From Sulfurimonas sp. (lineage in GTDB: Bacteria > Campylobacterota > Campylobacteria > Campylobacterales > Sulfurimonadaceae): a DNA stretch of 56,947 nucleotides. Below, in pieces: positions 46,198-56,153 of this stretch. The number at the start of each line of letters is the position of its first letter. Position 1 is the stretch's first letter. Below the pieces are notes generated by a model. That model was not told the origin of the DNA. It searched no databases and saw only the letters and a program-made list of their open reading frames with translations. The translations under genes were made by a program, and so were the position numbers. The DNA lies in assembly GCA_028044295.1 (NCBI GenBank), contig JAOFSE010000014.1, forward strand, positions 1 through 56,947, read 5' to 3'.

Positions 46198-46979
46198 GAT
46201 TTTTTTCTCTCATAAGGTATTCCTCTTTTTGTCTTCAATATAAAATTACATAAGTTATGTATATTATGATTTTGAGTATTTTCAACTAGTTCAGCTGCTG
46301 TATCTTTTAAAGGTTTCCCAGCTTCAAATAAATCTCTATAAGCAGATTTAAGTTCATCTATCTCATCTCTTGACATATTTCTTCTTAGTCCTGTCAGGTT
46401 AAGACCTCTTAAAGTCGCACGATTTCCCTCGGCCATACAAAATGGTGGAACATCTTGAGCTAAAGCAGAAGCACCAGCTACCATTGCATAGTCACCAATA
46501 TGAACAAACTGATGTATTGGAGTCATTCCTCCAATTACTGCATAGTCACCCATTTCAACATGTCCAGCAAGAGTTGCTGCATTTGCTAGAATACAGTGAT
46601 TTCCAATAATTACATCGTGACCGATGTGAACATAACCCATAAAAAGATTATGAGAACCGATGATAGTCTTCCCACCACCACCTTTTGTGCCTGGATTGAA
46701 AAGTGTAAACTCTCTGATTTTGTTGTGGTCACCAATTATTAGTTCAACATCTTCACCAGCAAATTTCAAGTCTTGTGGAACTGAACCTATAACTGCATGT
46801 GAAAAGATATGGTTATTTTTTCCGATAGTTGTTTTGCCGTAGATACAAGAGTTTTGATCTATTCTTGTTCCATCACCAATGGTCGCTTTTGCTGATATAA
46901 GACAGTATGGTCCTATGTCAACATCTTGACCAATTACAGCACCATCTTCTATGATAGCAAGTGGGGAAATTTTACTCAT
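46194..46979 (-). CDS. lpxA: UDP-N-acetylglucosamine acyltransferase
   Basis: A 261-residue left-handed beta-helix protein of hexapeptide repeats (for example [20 protein letters not shown]) ending in a helical domain ([19 protein letters not shown]). It adds the first 3-hydroxyacyl chain in lipid A synthesis. The [15 protein letters not shown] segment contains the substrate-binding region; the catalytic His is in VHIGHDV. One-base overlap with fabZ, which shares its acyl-ACP pool. Confidence 0.97.
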   Translation of the reverse strand: MSKISPLAIIEDGAVIGQDVDIGPYCLISAKATIGDGTRIDQNSCIYGKTTIGKNNHIFSHAVIGSVPQDLKFAGEDVELIIGDHNKIREFTLFNPGTKGGGGKTIIGSHNLFMGYVHIGHDVIIGNHCILANAATLAGHVEMGDYAVIGGMTPIHQFVHIGDYAMVAGASALAQDVPPFCMAEGNRATLRGLNLTGLRRNMSRDEIDELKSAYRDLFEAGKPLKDTAAELVENTQNHNIHNLCNFILKTKRGIPYERKKS

Positions 46980-47428
46980 TATTTATCTACAATCATCGCT
47001 TTTAGTTCAGCTTGTGAAACTAAAACATCATCAACATAAGCTTTACCATCAAGCATCCAGATTTGACCTTTGTTTTTAATAACGCTAATTCTGTATTCAA
47101 GTCTATCACCTGGCTTTACAGGATTTCTAAACTTAGCTTTATCTATACTCATGAAGTAAACAACTTTAGAAGCAGCTTCTTCTTCTGTCATATCACCCAT
47201 GCTTTTAAATGCTAAAATACCACCAGCTTGCGCCATACCTTCAAGTATCATAACACCTGGGTAAATTGGGTGACCTGGAAAGTGGCCTTGGAATACATTG
47301 TCTCCTATAGTTACATTCTTAAATCCAATAAGAGATTCACCTTTTTGTATATCTGTAACTCTATCCAGAAGTAAAAAAGGGTAACGGTGAGGAATAATTT
47401 TTTGAATTTCAACAACATCCATAATCAT
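46979..47428 (-). CDS. fabZ: 3-Hydroxyacyl-ACP dehydratase FabZ
   Basis: A 149-residue hot-dog-fold dehydratase: [13 protein letters not shown] at the N-terminus and [20 protein letters not shown] carrying the catalytic His and Glu. It removes water from 3-hydroxyacyl-ACP in fatty-acid synthesis and competes with LpxA for it. Two ATGs (47428 and 47422) are possible starts. A TTATAATATT -10-like box followed by AAGG lies just upstream on the minus strand, so fabZ probably heads the fabZ-lpxA-clpX-mreB-mreC transcript. Confidence 0.97.
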   Translation of the reverse strand: MIMDVVEIQKIIPHRYPFLLLDRVTDIQKGESLIGFKNVTIGDNVFQGHFPGHPIYPGVMILEGMAQAGGILAFKSMGDMTEEEAASKVVYFMSIDKAKFRNPVKPGDRLEYRISVIKNKGQIWMLDGKAYVDDVLVSQAELKAMIVDK

Positions 47429-47489
47429 ATGTAAAAGCCTTAATATTATAATTTTGGTTATTTTACCTAAAAAAAGATTATAAAAAGAT

Positions 47490-48572
47490 TTATATTAGAA
47501 TGAGTTTTTCTTTTACGTCTTCGTAAGTTTTTGAATCAAGGTTGATTGTAAGTTTAGAATCGGGAATACTATCAATAACAATTATAGGGCTTAAGTCATA
47601 ATTATTATTAGTGATATTTTCTCTTAATAGTAACTCTTTTTCGAAGTTTGGATTGTTAAAGATTAGTTCATTTACATTTTTATAATCACTCTTACATGTA
47701 GAGTTGAAATAATCTAAAGTAATGAATTTTATCTCTTCACGGTTGAAGTAGTGTATGTCATCATTCTCAAACTCTATACGACCCTGAGCTCTTTGTCTTG
47801 GAAGTATTGAGTAAGATAATGCATAGGCTGGAATAACCTCTTTTTTACCCTTAATAAGCTTGAAGTTAAACTGTCTATAGTTTAAAAATTTTTGCTTAAT
47901 TATTCTGTACTCTGTACCTTCATCTTCTAGTTTCATGCGGTACTTATACATTTCGAGTCTTTCTTCTATTGAAGCTGGAAGAGTTTGATTTGATATAGGT
48001 GAAAACATTTCATCCATTAGTCTGTCTTGTTGATCTCTTTGCATAGTTAGACCGAAGATACATCCACAGTAATCTTGACGATATAGTTGTTCTTCTTTTG
48101 TGACACGACTCTGGTCTTGAGTACCACCATTTGCACGATAATCAACTGCAATAAATTCGACACCATTTTTGGCATAAAACTCATCACCTACACGTTTTAG
48201 TTGTTCTTGTGATTTTAGAGGACTTACTAGTAGAGTTGTAGTGATTTTATCTTCACCTAACTCTAATGCTTTTTTTGCAGATACAGAGAATCTTTTGTCA
48301 AAGCATACTTCACAACGTGCACCTTTTTCAGGTTCATTCTCAAGACCTTTAACGGCTTGCATCCAAGCTTCAAAGTCATACTCACCTTCAAGAAGGTCAA
48401 TACCTAGTTTTTTACATGAACGTTGTACATCAAGGTATCTGAGTTGATATTCGGAGTAGGGGTGTATATTTGGGTCGTAGAAGAAGCCTGTTAGCTTCTC
48501 TTGTGGAAAATCTTGTTGTAGTTTCTCTAAAAAGAAATGAGAGTCAACACTACAACAGATATGTACTAGCAT
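47490..48572 (-). CDS. queH: Epoxyqueuosine reductase QueH (DUF208), long form
   Basis: The first 185 residues or so are Que[23 protein letters not shown], and [11 protein letters not shown] give the conserved adjacent cysteines for the iron-sulfur site. QueH reduces epoxyqueuosine in tRNA to queuosine and does not need cobalamin. A further 175 residues (from about 186) have no motif I know; they are charged and mostly helical or beta-rich. This longer form is what I would expect in Campylobacterota. It lies 8 bases after the cyclophilin gene. Confidence 0.88.
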   Translation of the reverse strand: MLVHICCSVDSHFFLEKLQQDFPQEKLTGFFYDPNIHPYSEYQLRYLDVQRSCKKLGIDLLEGEYDFEAWMQAVKGLENEPEKGARCEVCFDKRFSVSAKKALELGEDKITTTLLVSPLKSQEQLKRVGDEFYAKNGVEFIAVDYRANGGTQDQSRVTKEEQLYRQDYCGCIFGLTMQRDQQDRLMDEMFSPISNQTLPASIEERLEMYKYRMKLEDEGTEYRIIKQKFLNYRQFNFKLIKGKKEVIPAYALSYSILPRQRAQGRIEFENDDIHYFNREEIKFITLDYFNSTCKSDYKNVNELIFNNPNFEKELLLRENITNNNYDLSPIIVIDSIPDSKLTINLDSKTYEDVKEKLILI

Positions 48573-48580
48573 TTAAATTA

Positions 48581-49081
48581 CTATTTAGACTCTACAACTG
48601 ATATAGAGTTAATAGCATCTTGACCATCGATAGCATCAAGTACTGCAAAACTATCTGCATCATCTTCAGCTATAGCACCAAAAACAGTATGAACACCATC
48701 TAAGTGTGGAGTTGCAACGAAAGTAATGAAAAATTGACTTCCACCAGTGTCTGGTCCAGCGTGAGCCATTGAAAGAGTACCTCTACGGTGTAGAGATGTG
48801 TTTGAAGAAGTTTCACAAGCTATTGCCCAGTCAGGACCACCAGTACCAGTACCAGTTGGACAACCACCTTGAGCCATAAACCCTGGAATTACACGGTGAA
48901 AAACTAGGTCGTTGTAAAAACCTGTATTTGCTAAATGTGCAAAGTTTGCAACTGTATTAGGAGCTTCTTCTGGGTAAAGTTTAATCCAGATATCACCTTT
49001 TGCTGTTGACACTTTTGCGTATTGTTGTTTTAGTGAATCTTCTGCACTAATTTTGTAATCTTTTAATTGTTTTCCAAACAT
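48581..49081 (-). CDS. ppiB: Cyclophilin-type peptidyl-prolyl cis-trans isomerase
   Basis: A 166-residue single cyclophilin domain with [19 protein letters not shown] and [19 protein letters not shown], which carry the catalytic Arg, Phe and Gln residues. There is no signal peptide, so it is cytoplasmic (PpiB type). It opens cis-trans isomerisation of Xaa-Pro bonds in folding proteins. A short N-terminal extension (about 20 residues) precedes the domain. Confidence 0.93.
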   Translation of the reverse strand: MFGKQLKDYKISAEDSLKQQYAKVSTAKGDIWIKLYPEEAPNTVANFAHLANTGFYNDLVFHRVIPGFMAQGGCPTGTGTGGPDWAIACETSSNTSLHRRGTLSMAHAGPDTGGSQFFITFVATPHLDGVHTVFGAIAEDDADSFAVLDAIDGQDAINSISVVESK

Positions 49082-49128
49082 ATTTAATCCTTAAATAATT
49101 TTAATAATCGAATTATAGTAAAAGTTTC

Positions 49129-50439
49129 TTAACGTTTATCCCAGCCAATCATTCCCCATTTTTCCATATCTTTTTGTAAGGAGTCTAGGGTTTTGTCTTT
49201 ATGACACGAAAAACATGCATTTGTCTCTTTAGGCATTTTAAAGTCTCTAGTCTCTTTAGGTGTTATAAAACCAAATACATGAGTTCTAACAGTATGTGGA
49301 GATTTAGATGTATGCTTTCCAACTTTAGGCATATGACACTCTACACATAGTGAACCCTTAGACTCTTCTTTATGTCTAGTATGAGCAGTTAATGAACTCT
49401 GGTGTGGACCTATAAGAGAACCAAAAGAATGACAATTCATACATAAGTCATTTCCCGTATTTTTTTGCGCAGTCGGTTCAAGGGTATGAGGATTGTGGCA
49501 GTTTATACATGTAATTCCATGTTTACCCTTCATGGAATGAACAAACTCATTACCTTGCATTCTATTTTTTTTACCAACACCATTTGCATAAAACTCTTTT
49601 GTCTCTTGACCTAGTATAAATGGAGCAACATATTTAAACTCACTAAGAGCTTTTCCTGGTTCATATCCGAGAGGATAATCTCTTGCATCTCCATATATCT
49701 CACTCATATTTTTGTCTTTCATTCTAATGTCACGATTTCTCATATGACATTGTAAACAGACTTCATTCTGACGACCTGGATCACTTAGACTAGCCTTATA
49801 TATTTGTGATTCTGGATTTTCTACATGTAGAGATGCTGGACCATGACATGCTTCACAAGCAATACCCGTTTCAACTCTTATCTCCCTCGACATAAAACCA
49901 GTGAAGTGACAACCATCACAAGCTCTTGAAGTAGGGTGTTGCTCATTTTCATGAGGGTAAGCATCTTTGTACCAATATTTCCATGACTTATAAGATTGCC
50001 ATTTTTTAGTCTCTACATTCCATTGATAATTACCAAGAACATAATCTTCTTTGTTATCAACATCTTTTCTAATCATAAAGCGTTGCTTAAACTTCCCACC
50101 AACCGTATATGTTGCATCTTCAAGTTTAAAGTTTGCATCTTTAGGTAACTTGGAAAAATCAGCCACCAAGACAGATGGGTCAGCTTTAAAGTCTTGAATC
50201 ATTTTGGGATGTCTTGAGTGTGACCATGATTTGTGATTCTCTTCATGACATTTACTACATTTTTGAGAGCCAACATATGTAGCAGTGCTTTGCTCTTTAC
50301 TCTGTAGATTTATTTCAGTTCTAACTCTATCTTTTGTAAGTTGATCATAAAAAGGTAATATTTTTGAAAGATTGACGTAAGCAGCATACGCAAATACAAC
50401 AACAATAACAGATAAAACTAATTTTAATATTTTTTTCAA
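49129..50439 (-). CDS. Membrane-anchored octahaem cytochrome c
   Basis: About 436 residues with one N-terminal membrane segment (KILKLVLSVIVVVFAYAAYV) and eight CxxCH haem-binding motifs in order: CSKCH, CDGCH, CEACH, CLQCH, CINCH, CMNCH, CVECH and CFSCH. It should be a periplasmic electron carrier or reductase facing outward. I cannot name its family with confidence. The frame extends to 50526, but the extra 29 residues are unlike a signal; TTG 50439 with an AAAAGG site upstream places the basic KK just before the hydrophobic stretch, so I prefer it. It is divergent from the acetate permease operon. Confidence 0.85.
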   Translation of the reverse strand: MKKILKLVLSVIVVVFAYAAYVNLSKILPFYDQLTKDRVRTEINLQSKEQSTATYVGSQKCSKCHEENHKSWSHSRHPKMIQDFKADPSVLVADFSKLPKDANFKLEDATYTVGGKFKQRFMIRKDVDNKEDYVLGNYQWNVETKKWQSYKSWKYWYKDAYPHENEQHPTSRACDGCHFTGFMSREIRVETGIACEACHGPASLHVENPESQIYKASLSDPGRQNEVCLQCHMRNRDIRMKDKNMSEIYGDARDYPLGYEPGKALSEFKYVAPFILGQETKEFYANGVGKKNRMQGNEFVHSMKGKHGITCINCHNPHTLEPTAQKNTGNDLCMNCHSFGSLIGPHQSSLTAHTRHKEESKGSLCVECHMPKVGKHTSKSPHTVRTHVFGFITPKETRDFKMPKETNACFSCHKDKTLDSLQKDMEKWGMIGWDKR

Positions 50440-50477
50440 TCTAAATAGCCTTTTATAGATGTAAATTATTATTATGC

Positions 50478-50493
50478 TATTGTATCGACAATA
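50478..50493. promoter_or_regulatory. Inverted repeat in the divergent promoter region
   Basis: TATTGT, spacer ATCG, ACAATA form a 6-bp inverted repeat in the 98-base region between the cytochrome c start and the DUF485 gene. A TATAAA box lies at 50518-50523, 15 bases before ATG 50538. The repeat could be an operator for either gene; no known regulator is recognised. Confidence 0.35.
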
Positions 50494-50537
50494 TTTTAAT
50501 AAACAGTTTAAGACAATTATAAACATAAGGAATCACT

Positions 50538-50849
50538 ATGCATGAAAACCTTGTTCAGCAGATAAAACATGACCCAAATTACAAAGAGTTGGTCTCAAAA
50601 AGAAGCTCTTTTTCTCTAAAATTATCACTATCAATATTAGTGGTATATTTTTCATTTATATTAACAATAGCATTTAAACCAGAACTTTTAGCTATTACTA
50701 TTTCAGACTCTTCGGTAATCACCATAGGTGTTCCTGTAGGAATAATGGTAATAGTTTTTGCATTTATATTAACGGGTCTATATACAAGGCGTGCAAATAG
50801 TGAGTTTGATGAATTGACTAGAAAGATAAAGGACAAGATTAATGAATAG
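50538..50849 (+). CDS. DUF485 membrane protein (YjcH type)
   Basis: A 103-residue protein with two membrane helices (about residues 25-45 and 60-85), and the DUF485 start [18 protein letters not shown]. These small proteins lie upstream of actP in many bacteria. A role as an accessory subunit of the acetate permease is the usual inference. It has an AAGGA ribosome site and overlaps actP by 8 bases. Confidence 0.88.
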   Translation: MHENLVQQIKHDPNYKELVSKRSSFSLKLSLSILVVYFSFILTIAFKPELLAITISDSSVITIGVPVGIMVIVFAFILTGLYTRRANSEFDELTRKIKDKINE

Positions 50850-52506
50850 AGTAATAACTTTTTTACTTCTAAGCGCAATCGTTCTTTATGGGGCAGGTGC
50901 TATAGAAGGTCAGATAGTAAAACAAGAACTTAATATCTCTGCAATAGTCATGTTTTTAATCTTTGTGAGTGCAACTTTAGGTATAACTTATTGGGCTTCA
51001 AAGAGAACAAAGTCTGCAAAAGATTTTTACACTGCTGGTGGTGGTATAACTGGTTTTCAAAATGGAATGGCAATAGCGGGTGACTATATGTCTGCAGCTT
51101 CATTCTTAGGTATATCAGGTCTTGTTTACCTAAAGGGTTATGATGGTCTCATTTATTCTATAGGTTTTTTAGTTGGTTGGCCAATCATACTTTTTATGAT
51201 TGCTGAACCTCTTAGAAATTTAGGTAAATACACATTTGCAGATGTAGCCTCATACAGACTTCGTCAAACTCCTATAAGAACGTTAGCAGCTTCTGGTTCA
51301 ATTGCTACTGTTATTCTTTATCTCATTGCTCAAATGGTTGGAAGTGGAAAACTTATTCAACTTCTTTTTGGATTAGAGTATGAAGTAGCTGTTATCTTAG
51401 TTGGTGTGTTAATGATTTTATATGTAACGTTTGGTGGTATGCTTGCCACTACATGGGTACAAATCATTAAAGCATTTTTACTACTCTCAGGTGCGACGTT
51501 TATGGCTATTGCTGTTATGAATCATTATGACTTTAGTTTCAATGCACTGTTTTCTCATGCAACAGAATTAAAGGGTGTTGAGATAATGAGTCCTGGTGGT
51601 TTGGTGTCTGATCCAGTTTCAGCGATATCTTTAGCGGTAGCCTTAATGTTTGGTACTGCTGGTCTTCCACATATTTTGATGAGGTTTTTTACAGTGAGTG
51701 ATGCTAAAGAGGCTAGAAAGTCTGTCTTTTTTGCTACTGGTTTTATAGGGTACTTTTACATCCTGACTTTCATTATAGGATTTGGTGCTATTGTGATGGT
51801 TTTTAACAACCATGAGTATCTTGACATGGTAAAACAAGCTGTGAACGGTGGTTCACCAATTCTAGGTGGAAATAATATGGCAGCTATTCATCTATCTCAC
51901 GCTGTAGGTGGAGATATATTTTTAGGTTTTATATCTGCTGTTGCTTTCGCCACTATACTCGCAGTTGTTTCTGGCTTAACACTCGCAGGTGCTTCTGCAA
52001 TCAGTCATGATTTATATTCATCTGTTTTCAAAGAGGGAAATGCTGATAGTAAATCAGAGATGAGAGTCTCTAAAATCGCTACGGTAGCTCTTGGTATCGT
52101 GGCAATTATAATGGGAATAATGTTTGAAAAACAAAATATTGCTTTTGTAGTAGGTCTGGCTTTTGCCATAGCAGCATCGGCGAACTTCCCTATACTTTTT
52201 CTTTCAATGTATTGGAGTAAATTAACAACTAGAGGAGCTGTTGTTGGTGGGTCTATTGGTCTTGCTACTGCAGTTGTACTAGTAATATTAGGTCCAATTG
52301 TCTGGGTTCAAATATTAGGGTACGAAGAAGCTATTTTTCCTTACAAATACCCAGCTCTCTTCTCTGTTACAGCAGCTTTTATTTCCATATGGTTTTTCTC
52401 TATTACAGATTCTACATGTAGAGCCGATGAAGAGAGAGAAGCTTTTGAAGCACAATACATTAGAAGTCAAACTGGTATAGGTGCTGAGGGTGCATCACAA
52501 CATTAA
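50842..52506 (+). CDS. actP: Cation/acetate symporter (SSS family)
   Basis: A 554-residue sodium:solute symporter with a cleavable or uncleaved N-terminal hydrophobic stretch and about 13 membrane helices. Family motifs visible: [30 protein letters not shown], and [20 protein letters not shown]. Acetate import would feed Acs directly downstream (62-base gap). The same palindrome seen elsewhere (CTACATGTAG) lies in the 3' part at 52412-52421 and encodes STCRA. Confidence 0.93.
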   Translation: MNRVITFLLLSAIVLYGAGAIEGQIVKQELNISAIVMFLIFVSATLGITYWASKRTKSAKDFYTAGGGITGFQNGMAIAGDYMSAASFLGISGLVYLKGYDGLIYSIGFLVGWPIILFMIAEPLRNLGKYTFADVASYRLRQTPIRTLAASGSIATVILYLIAQMVGSGKLIQLLFGLEYEVAVILVGVLMILYVTFGGMLATTWVQIIKAFLLLSGATFMAIAVMNHYDFSFNALFSHATELKGVEIMSPGGLVSDPVSAISLAVALMFGTAGLPHILMRFFTVSDAKEARKSVFFATGFIGYFYILTFIIGFGAIVMVFNNHEYLDMVKQAVNGGSPILGGNNMAAIHLSHAVGGDIFLGFISAVAFATILAVVSGLTLAGASAISHDLYSSVFKEGNADSKSEMRVSKIATVALGIVAIIMGIMFEKQNIAFVVGLAFAIAASANFPILFLSMYWSKLTTRGAVVGGSIGLATAVVLVILGPIVWVQILGYEEAIFPYKYPALFSVTAAFISIWFFSITDSTCRADEEREAFEAQYIRSQTGIGAEGASQH

Positions 52507-52568
52507 ATTTTTAATGTAAAATAAATCTGTCTAAGATATAATTTACAAAATTATTCAAAGGCAGAACA

Positions 52569-54515
52569 TTGTCAGACTTACATAACAGAAAAGTATATTA
52601 CCCAAATGAAGAGTTTTCTAAAAATGCTCGTATAGGCAGCATGGAAGAGTACAAAAAACTACAAGATGAAGCTACAAATGACTACGAAGGTTTTTGGTCA
52701 AGACATGCCAAAGATAAAATAGATTGGATTGAACCTTTTACAAATACTTTAGATGAGTCTAACTTTCCTTTTGTGAAGTGGTTTGAAGGCGGAAAGCTAA
52801 ACGTTTCTGCTCAGTGTATTGACCGTCATTTAGATACACGTGGTGACAAGACTGCGATTCTTTTTGAAGGTGATAGAGGTGATGTACAACGTATTAGCTA
52901 CAAAGAACTACATGTAAGAGTAAATAAATTTGCAAACCTATTAAAAGAAGACTTTGGTGTCAAAAAAGGTGATAGAGTAGTTATCTATATGCCTATGATT
53001 CCTGAAGCTGCTTTTGCAATGCTTGCATGTGCTAGAATCGGTGCTATTCACTCTATAGTTTTTGGTGGCTTCTCTAGTGAAGCTCTTAAAGATAGAATCG
53101 AAGACGCAAAAGCAAAAGTAGTTATTACAGCTGATGGCGCTTACAGAAAAGAAAAACCATATCTTCTAAAACCAGTTGTTGATGCTGCTATTACAAGAAC
53201 TTCTCCTGTTGAAAAAGTTCTTGTAGTTGAGAGAAACAATGAAAAGGTTGACTGGGTAGATGGTCGTGACTTTTCTTATCACAAACTTGTAGAGAATAAG
53301 TCTGATGAGTGTGAGCCAGAAGTTATGGACTCAGAAGACCCACTTTTCTTACTCTATACATCTGGTAGTACGGGTAAACCTAAAGGTGTACAACACAATC
53401 AAGCAGGTTATATTCTTTGGGCACAAATGACTATGGAATGGGTCTTTGATGTTAAAGAACAAGATGTGTTTTGGTGTACAGCTGATGTCGGTTGGATAAC
53501 AGGGCACACTTATATAGTTTACGGTCCTTTAGCAATGGGTGCGACTACAGTAATGTTTGAGGGTGTTATAACACATCCAGATGCTGGTCGTCCTTGGAAA
53601 ATGGTTCAAGACCATAAAATCAATCAGTTCTACACTGCACCAACAGCTATCAGAGTACTTCATAAAATGGGTGCTGATGAACCACTTAAGTATGATATGT
53701 CGACACTAAAAGTACTTGGAACTGTTGGTGAGCCAATAGATCCTCCTGCATGGAAATGGTACTACGAAAAAGTAGGTAGCTCTAAGTGTGCTATCGTAGA
53801 TACTTACTGGCAAACTGAAACAGGTGGTCATGTTATATCTCCACTTCCAGGTGCTACACCAATCAAGCCAGCATGTGCAACTCTTCCAGTTCCTGGAATT
53901 ATGGCTGAGATAATAGATGAAGAAGGAAATACTCCTGAGCTTGGGGAAAAAGGACTACTGTGTATAACTCGTCCTTGGCCTTCTATGATTCGTGGAGTGT
54001 GGGGTGACCCTGATAGATTTAAAAAAGCATACTTTGGTGATGTGAAAAAGAACGGTAAACCAGTTTACTTTACAGGTGATGGTGCTATTTACGATAAAGA
54101 TGGCTACATTACAGTTACTGGTCGTACTGATGATGTTATAAATGTATCTGGACATCGAATGGGTACTGCTGAGGTTGAGGCTGCGATACTAAAACATGAT
54201 AATGTAGCTGAAGTTGCAGTAGTTGGAAAACCACATGATTTAAAAGGCGAGGGTATCTTTGCCTATGTAGTACTTAAATGTGAGGAAGTTTGTAAGGAAG
54301 CGCAAGAGATAAATACCATTATTAAAAGTGAGATAGGAAATATCGCACTATGTGATGATATAGTATTTTGTCCGGGACTACCTAAAACACGTTCTGGAAA
54401 GATCATGAGAAGAATCCTTCGTTCGCTTGCTAAGGGTGAAGAAATTACTCAAGATATTTCTACTTTAGAAGACCCAAGTGTTGTTGCTTGTATAGAGGAA
54501 AAAGTTAAAAATTAA
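52569..54515 (+). CDS. acs: Acetyl-CoA synthetase
   Basis: A 648-residue AMP-forming ligase: ATP motif [14 protein letters not shown], then [25 protein letters not shown], and the C-terminal [12 protein letters not shown] holding the lysine that is commonly acetylated for control. It activates acetate to acetyl-CoA with ATP. Start is TTG at 52569 with an AAAGG site 7 bases before. With ActP it forms an acetate-assimilation unit, suiting a mixotrophic or acetate-using epsilonproteobacterium. Confidence 0.97.
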   Translation: MSDLHNRKVYYPNEEFSKNARIGSMEEYKKLQDEATNDYEGFWSRHAKDKIDWIEPFTNTLDESNFPFVKWFEGGKLNVSAQCIDRHLDTRGDKTAILFEGDRGDVQRISYKELHVRVNKFANLLKEDFGVKKGDRVVIYMPMIPEAAFAMLACARIGAIHSIVFGGFSSEALKDRIEDAKAKVVITADGAYRKEKPYLLKPVVDAAITRTSPVEKVLVVERNNEKVDWVDGRDFSYHKLVENKSDECEPEVMDSEDPLFLLYTSGSTGKPKGVQHNQAGYILWAQMTMEWVFDVKEQDVFWCTADVGWITGHTYIVYGPLAMGATTVMFEGVITHPDAGRPWKMVQDHKINQFYTAPTAIRVLHKMGADEPLKYDMSTLKVLGTVGEPIDPPAWKWYYEKVGSSKCAIVDTYWQTETGGHVISPLPGATPIKPACATLPVPGIMAEIIDEEGNTPELGEKGLLCITRPWPSMIRGVWGDPDRFKKAYFGDVKKNGKPVYFTGDGAIYDKDGYITVTGRTDDVINVSGHRMGTAEVEAAILKHDNVAEVAVVGKPHDLKGEGIFAYVVLKCEEVCKEAQEINTIIKSEIGNIALCDDIVFCPGLPKTRSGKIMRRILRSLAKGEEITQDISTLEDPSVVACIEEKVKN

Positions 54516-54532
54516 TCTACATGTAAAGATGT

Positions 54533-54538
54533 TATAAT
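54533..54538 (+). promoter_or_regulatory. Candidate -10 box for pyrF
   Basis: A perfect TATAAT lies 32 bases before the pyrF ATG, in the 54-base gap after acs. The partial palindrome CTACATGTAA (54517-54526) occupies the place where a -35 box or an operator would be. Confidence 0.5.
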
Positions 54539-54569
54539 TCCATAAATAAAACCACTTTGGGAATATATT

Positions 54570-55253
54570 ATGGAATTATGCGTTGCGCTAGACCTACCTA
54601 CAAAACAAGAAAACTTAGACTTAATCCACAAAATAAAAAATTATGATGTTTGGCTAAAAGTTGGACTTCGTACTTATATTCGTGATGGTGAAGAGTTTTT
54701 AAAAGACATCAAAAAAATAAATCCTGATTTTAAAATATTTTTAGACCTAAAACTTTATGACATTCCAAATACTATGGCTGATTCTGCTGAGTCTATTATG
54801 GGACTTGGTGTTGATATGTTTAATGTTCATGCATCTGCTGGGAAACGTGCTATGAAAGAAGTTATGAGTAGACTTGTGAAGTATGACACAAGACCAATCG
54901 TTCTTGCTGTTACTGCACTTACTTCATTTACAGAAGAAGAGTTCACTGAAGTATATGAAAAAGGTATATCTAATAAAGCTGACCAATTTGCTAAAGATGC
55001 TTATGAGAGTGGACTAGATGGTGTTGTTTGTTCTGCTTTTGAGAGTGAGTCTATAAAAGGTGTTACATGTAAAGAGTTTATGACTCTTACACCAGGTATA
55101 CGTCCATTTGGTGAAGATGCTGGGGATCAAAAAAGAGTTGCAAATGTAGCTTTTGCAAAAAGTGCACTTGTTGACTTCATAGTAGTTGGTCGTCCAATTT
55201 ATCAGTCAGAGGACCCAGCTTCAGTAGTAGAGAGAATTTTAAAAGAGATTTAG
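54570..55253 (+). CDS. pyrF: Orotidine 5'-phosphate decarboxylase
   Basis: A 227-residue TIM-barrel enzyme with the catalytic motif DLKLYDIPNT (Asp, Lys, Asp) and the phosphate loop VVGRPIYQSEDP. It performs the last step in UMP synthesis. Its stop overlaps the convergent gene's stop region by 4 bases. Confidence 0.97.
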   Translation: MELCVALDLPTKQENLDLIHKIKNYDVWLKVGLRTYIRDGEEFLKDIKKINPDFKIFLDLKLYDIPNTMADSAESIMGLGVDMFNVHASAGKRAMKEVMSRLVKYDTRPIVLAVTALTSFTEEEFTEVYEKGISNKADQFAKDAYESGLDGVVCSAFESESIKGVTCKEFMTLTPGIRPFGEDAGDQKRVANVAFAKSALVDFIVVGRPIYQSEDPASVVERILKEI

Positions 55254-55873
55254 TTCCCTTTTTGAACTCTTTTAAGTAGATTTTCAAAGCCTACATGTAG
55301 AGAGTGAGTTTTTACAAGCTCTTTAAAATTTTTGATCTTAAAAACTCCATTTTTACTTATAAATAGATCTGCTGTTAAGTCATCCCTTGTCTTTAAATCT
55401 AGTACTCTAAAACTAAGGTTATCAAGTATTAGTGGTGGTTTGTTCTTATCCTGAAAATAGCTAAGGACCATATGATAACCTCCGGTATAATTCTCTCTGA
55501 CTGTAGTAAAATAAAGTTTATCTTTGTCAAAACCTAGTTTTAGTAGTGTAAAGTACTTGATGATCACATAGTCCTCACAATCCCCATAACCAAGAGATAA
55601 AAACTCTTTCGGAGTAGCCCAGTGATCCTCTTTATTTTGTATAACAGCATCGTGTTGAGGTAATAGTTGGTTTAAATAAGTATTTACTTTTTGTAGCTGT
55701 ACTTGTTGTGGAAGTTTTTTAAAATCATTTATACTATTTACATAGTCCATAACTCTATTTTTAGCGATTTTACCTGATGAGTTTTCTATTTTTTTTATTT
55801 CTTGATTTGAAAACGATGGATAGTTAGAAGCGTTTAATATGCTTGTAATTATTAAAAAAAGTAAGAGTTTCAT
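55250..55873 (-). CDS. Periplasmic transglutaminase-like cysteine protease (BTLCP, LapG-like)
   Basis: A 207-residue protein with a signal peptide (MKLLLFLIITSILNA) and the Cys-His-Asp triad of bacterial transglutaminase-like proteases: YGDCEDYVIIKY, GGYHMVLSY and ILDNLSFRV. LapG is the known member; it clips large surface adhesins in the periplasm. No LapD-like regulator or adhesin is visible in the window. Tail-to-tail with pyrF, overlapping by 4 bases. Confidence 0.85.
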   Translation of the reverse strand: MKLLLFLIITSILNASNYPSFSNQEIKKIENSSGKIAKNRVMDYVNSINDFKKLPQQVQLQKVNTYLNQLLPQHDAVIQNKEDHWATPKEFLSLGYGDCEDYVIIKYFTLLKLGFDKDKLYFTTVRENYTGGYHMVLSYFQDKNKPPLILDNLSFRVLDLKTRDDLTADLFISKNGVFKIKNFKELVKTHSLHVGFENLLKRVQKGN

Positions 55874-55936
55874 TTTTATTCATAAGTCCATTTTTATAGA
55901 TACCCATATTATAGCTATTTTTAAGTTAGTTATGAT

Positions 55937-55942
55937 TATACT
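55937..55942 (+). promoter_or_regulatory. Candidate -10 box for tRNA-Ser
   Basis: TATACT lies 15 bases before the first base of the mature tRNA. No convincing -35 box is seen at the usual distance. Confidence 0.4.
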
Positions 55943-55957
55943 TTCACTCTTCAAAAT

Positions 55958-56047
55958 GGACAAGTGGGTGAGCGGCTGAAACCACATCCCTGCTAAGGAT
56001 GCGTACGGGTAACTGTACCGAGAGTTCGAATCTCTCCTTGTCCACCA
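55958..56047 (+). tRNA. tRNA-Ser (GCU)
   Basis: All arms fold. The acceptor GGACAAG pairs with CTTGTCC (56037-56043), followed by A and an encoded CCA. The anticodon stem is CATCC/GGATG with loop CTGCTAA, so the anticodon is GCT at 55992-55994, which reads AGC and AGU codons. There is a long variable arm (GTAC ... GTAC), as expected for a class II tRNA such as serine, and the T arm is GAGAG-TTCGAAT-CTCTC. Confidence 0.97.
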
Positions 56048-56153
56048 CTTGAAGACTTTTAAACCTCATAAGAATCTTACTAAAATAGTTTAAATATCGT
56101 TTAAAAATATATGTATATAATGTTAGTTAGTAGGGAACTAACGGAGAATACAT
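56048..56153 (+). other. Leader region of the last gene
   Basis: No gene is seen here. A 7-bp inverted repeat (GTTAGTT at 56122-56128 and AACTAAC at 56136-56142) ends one base before the GGAG ribosome site of the last gene, so a hairpin could reach the translation start. AT-rich sequence before it (TATATAATG at 56113-56121) could contain the promoter. Confidence 0.4.

Noticed and set aside
52501..52516. CATTAAA/TTTAATG hairpin after actP
   Set aside because: All A/T-rich stem with no T tract; too weak to call a terminator, and acs follows in the same direction.
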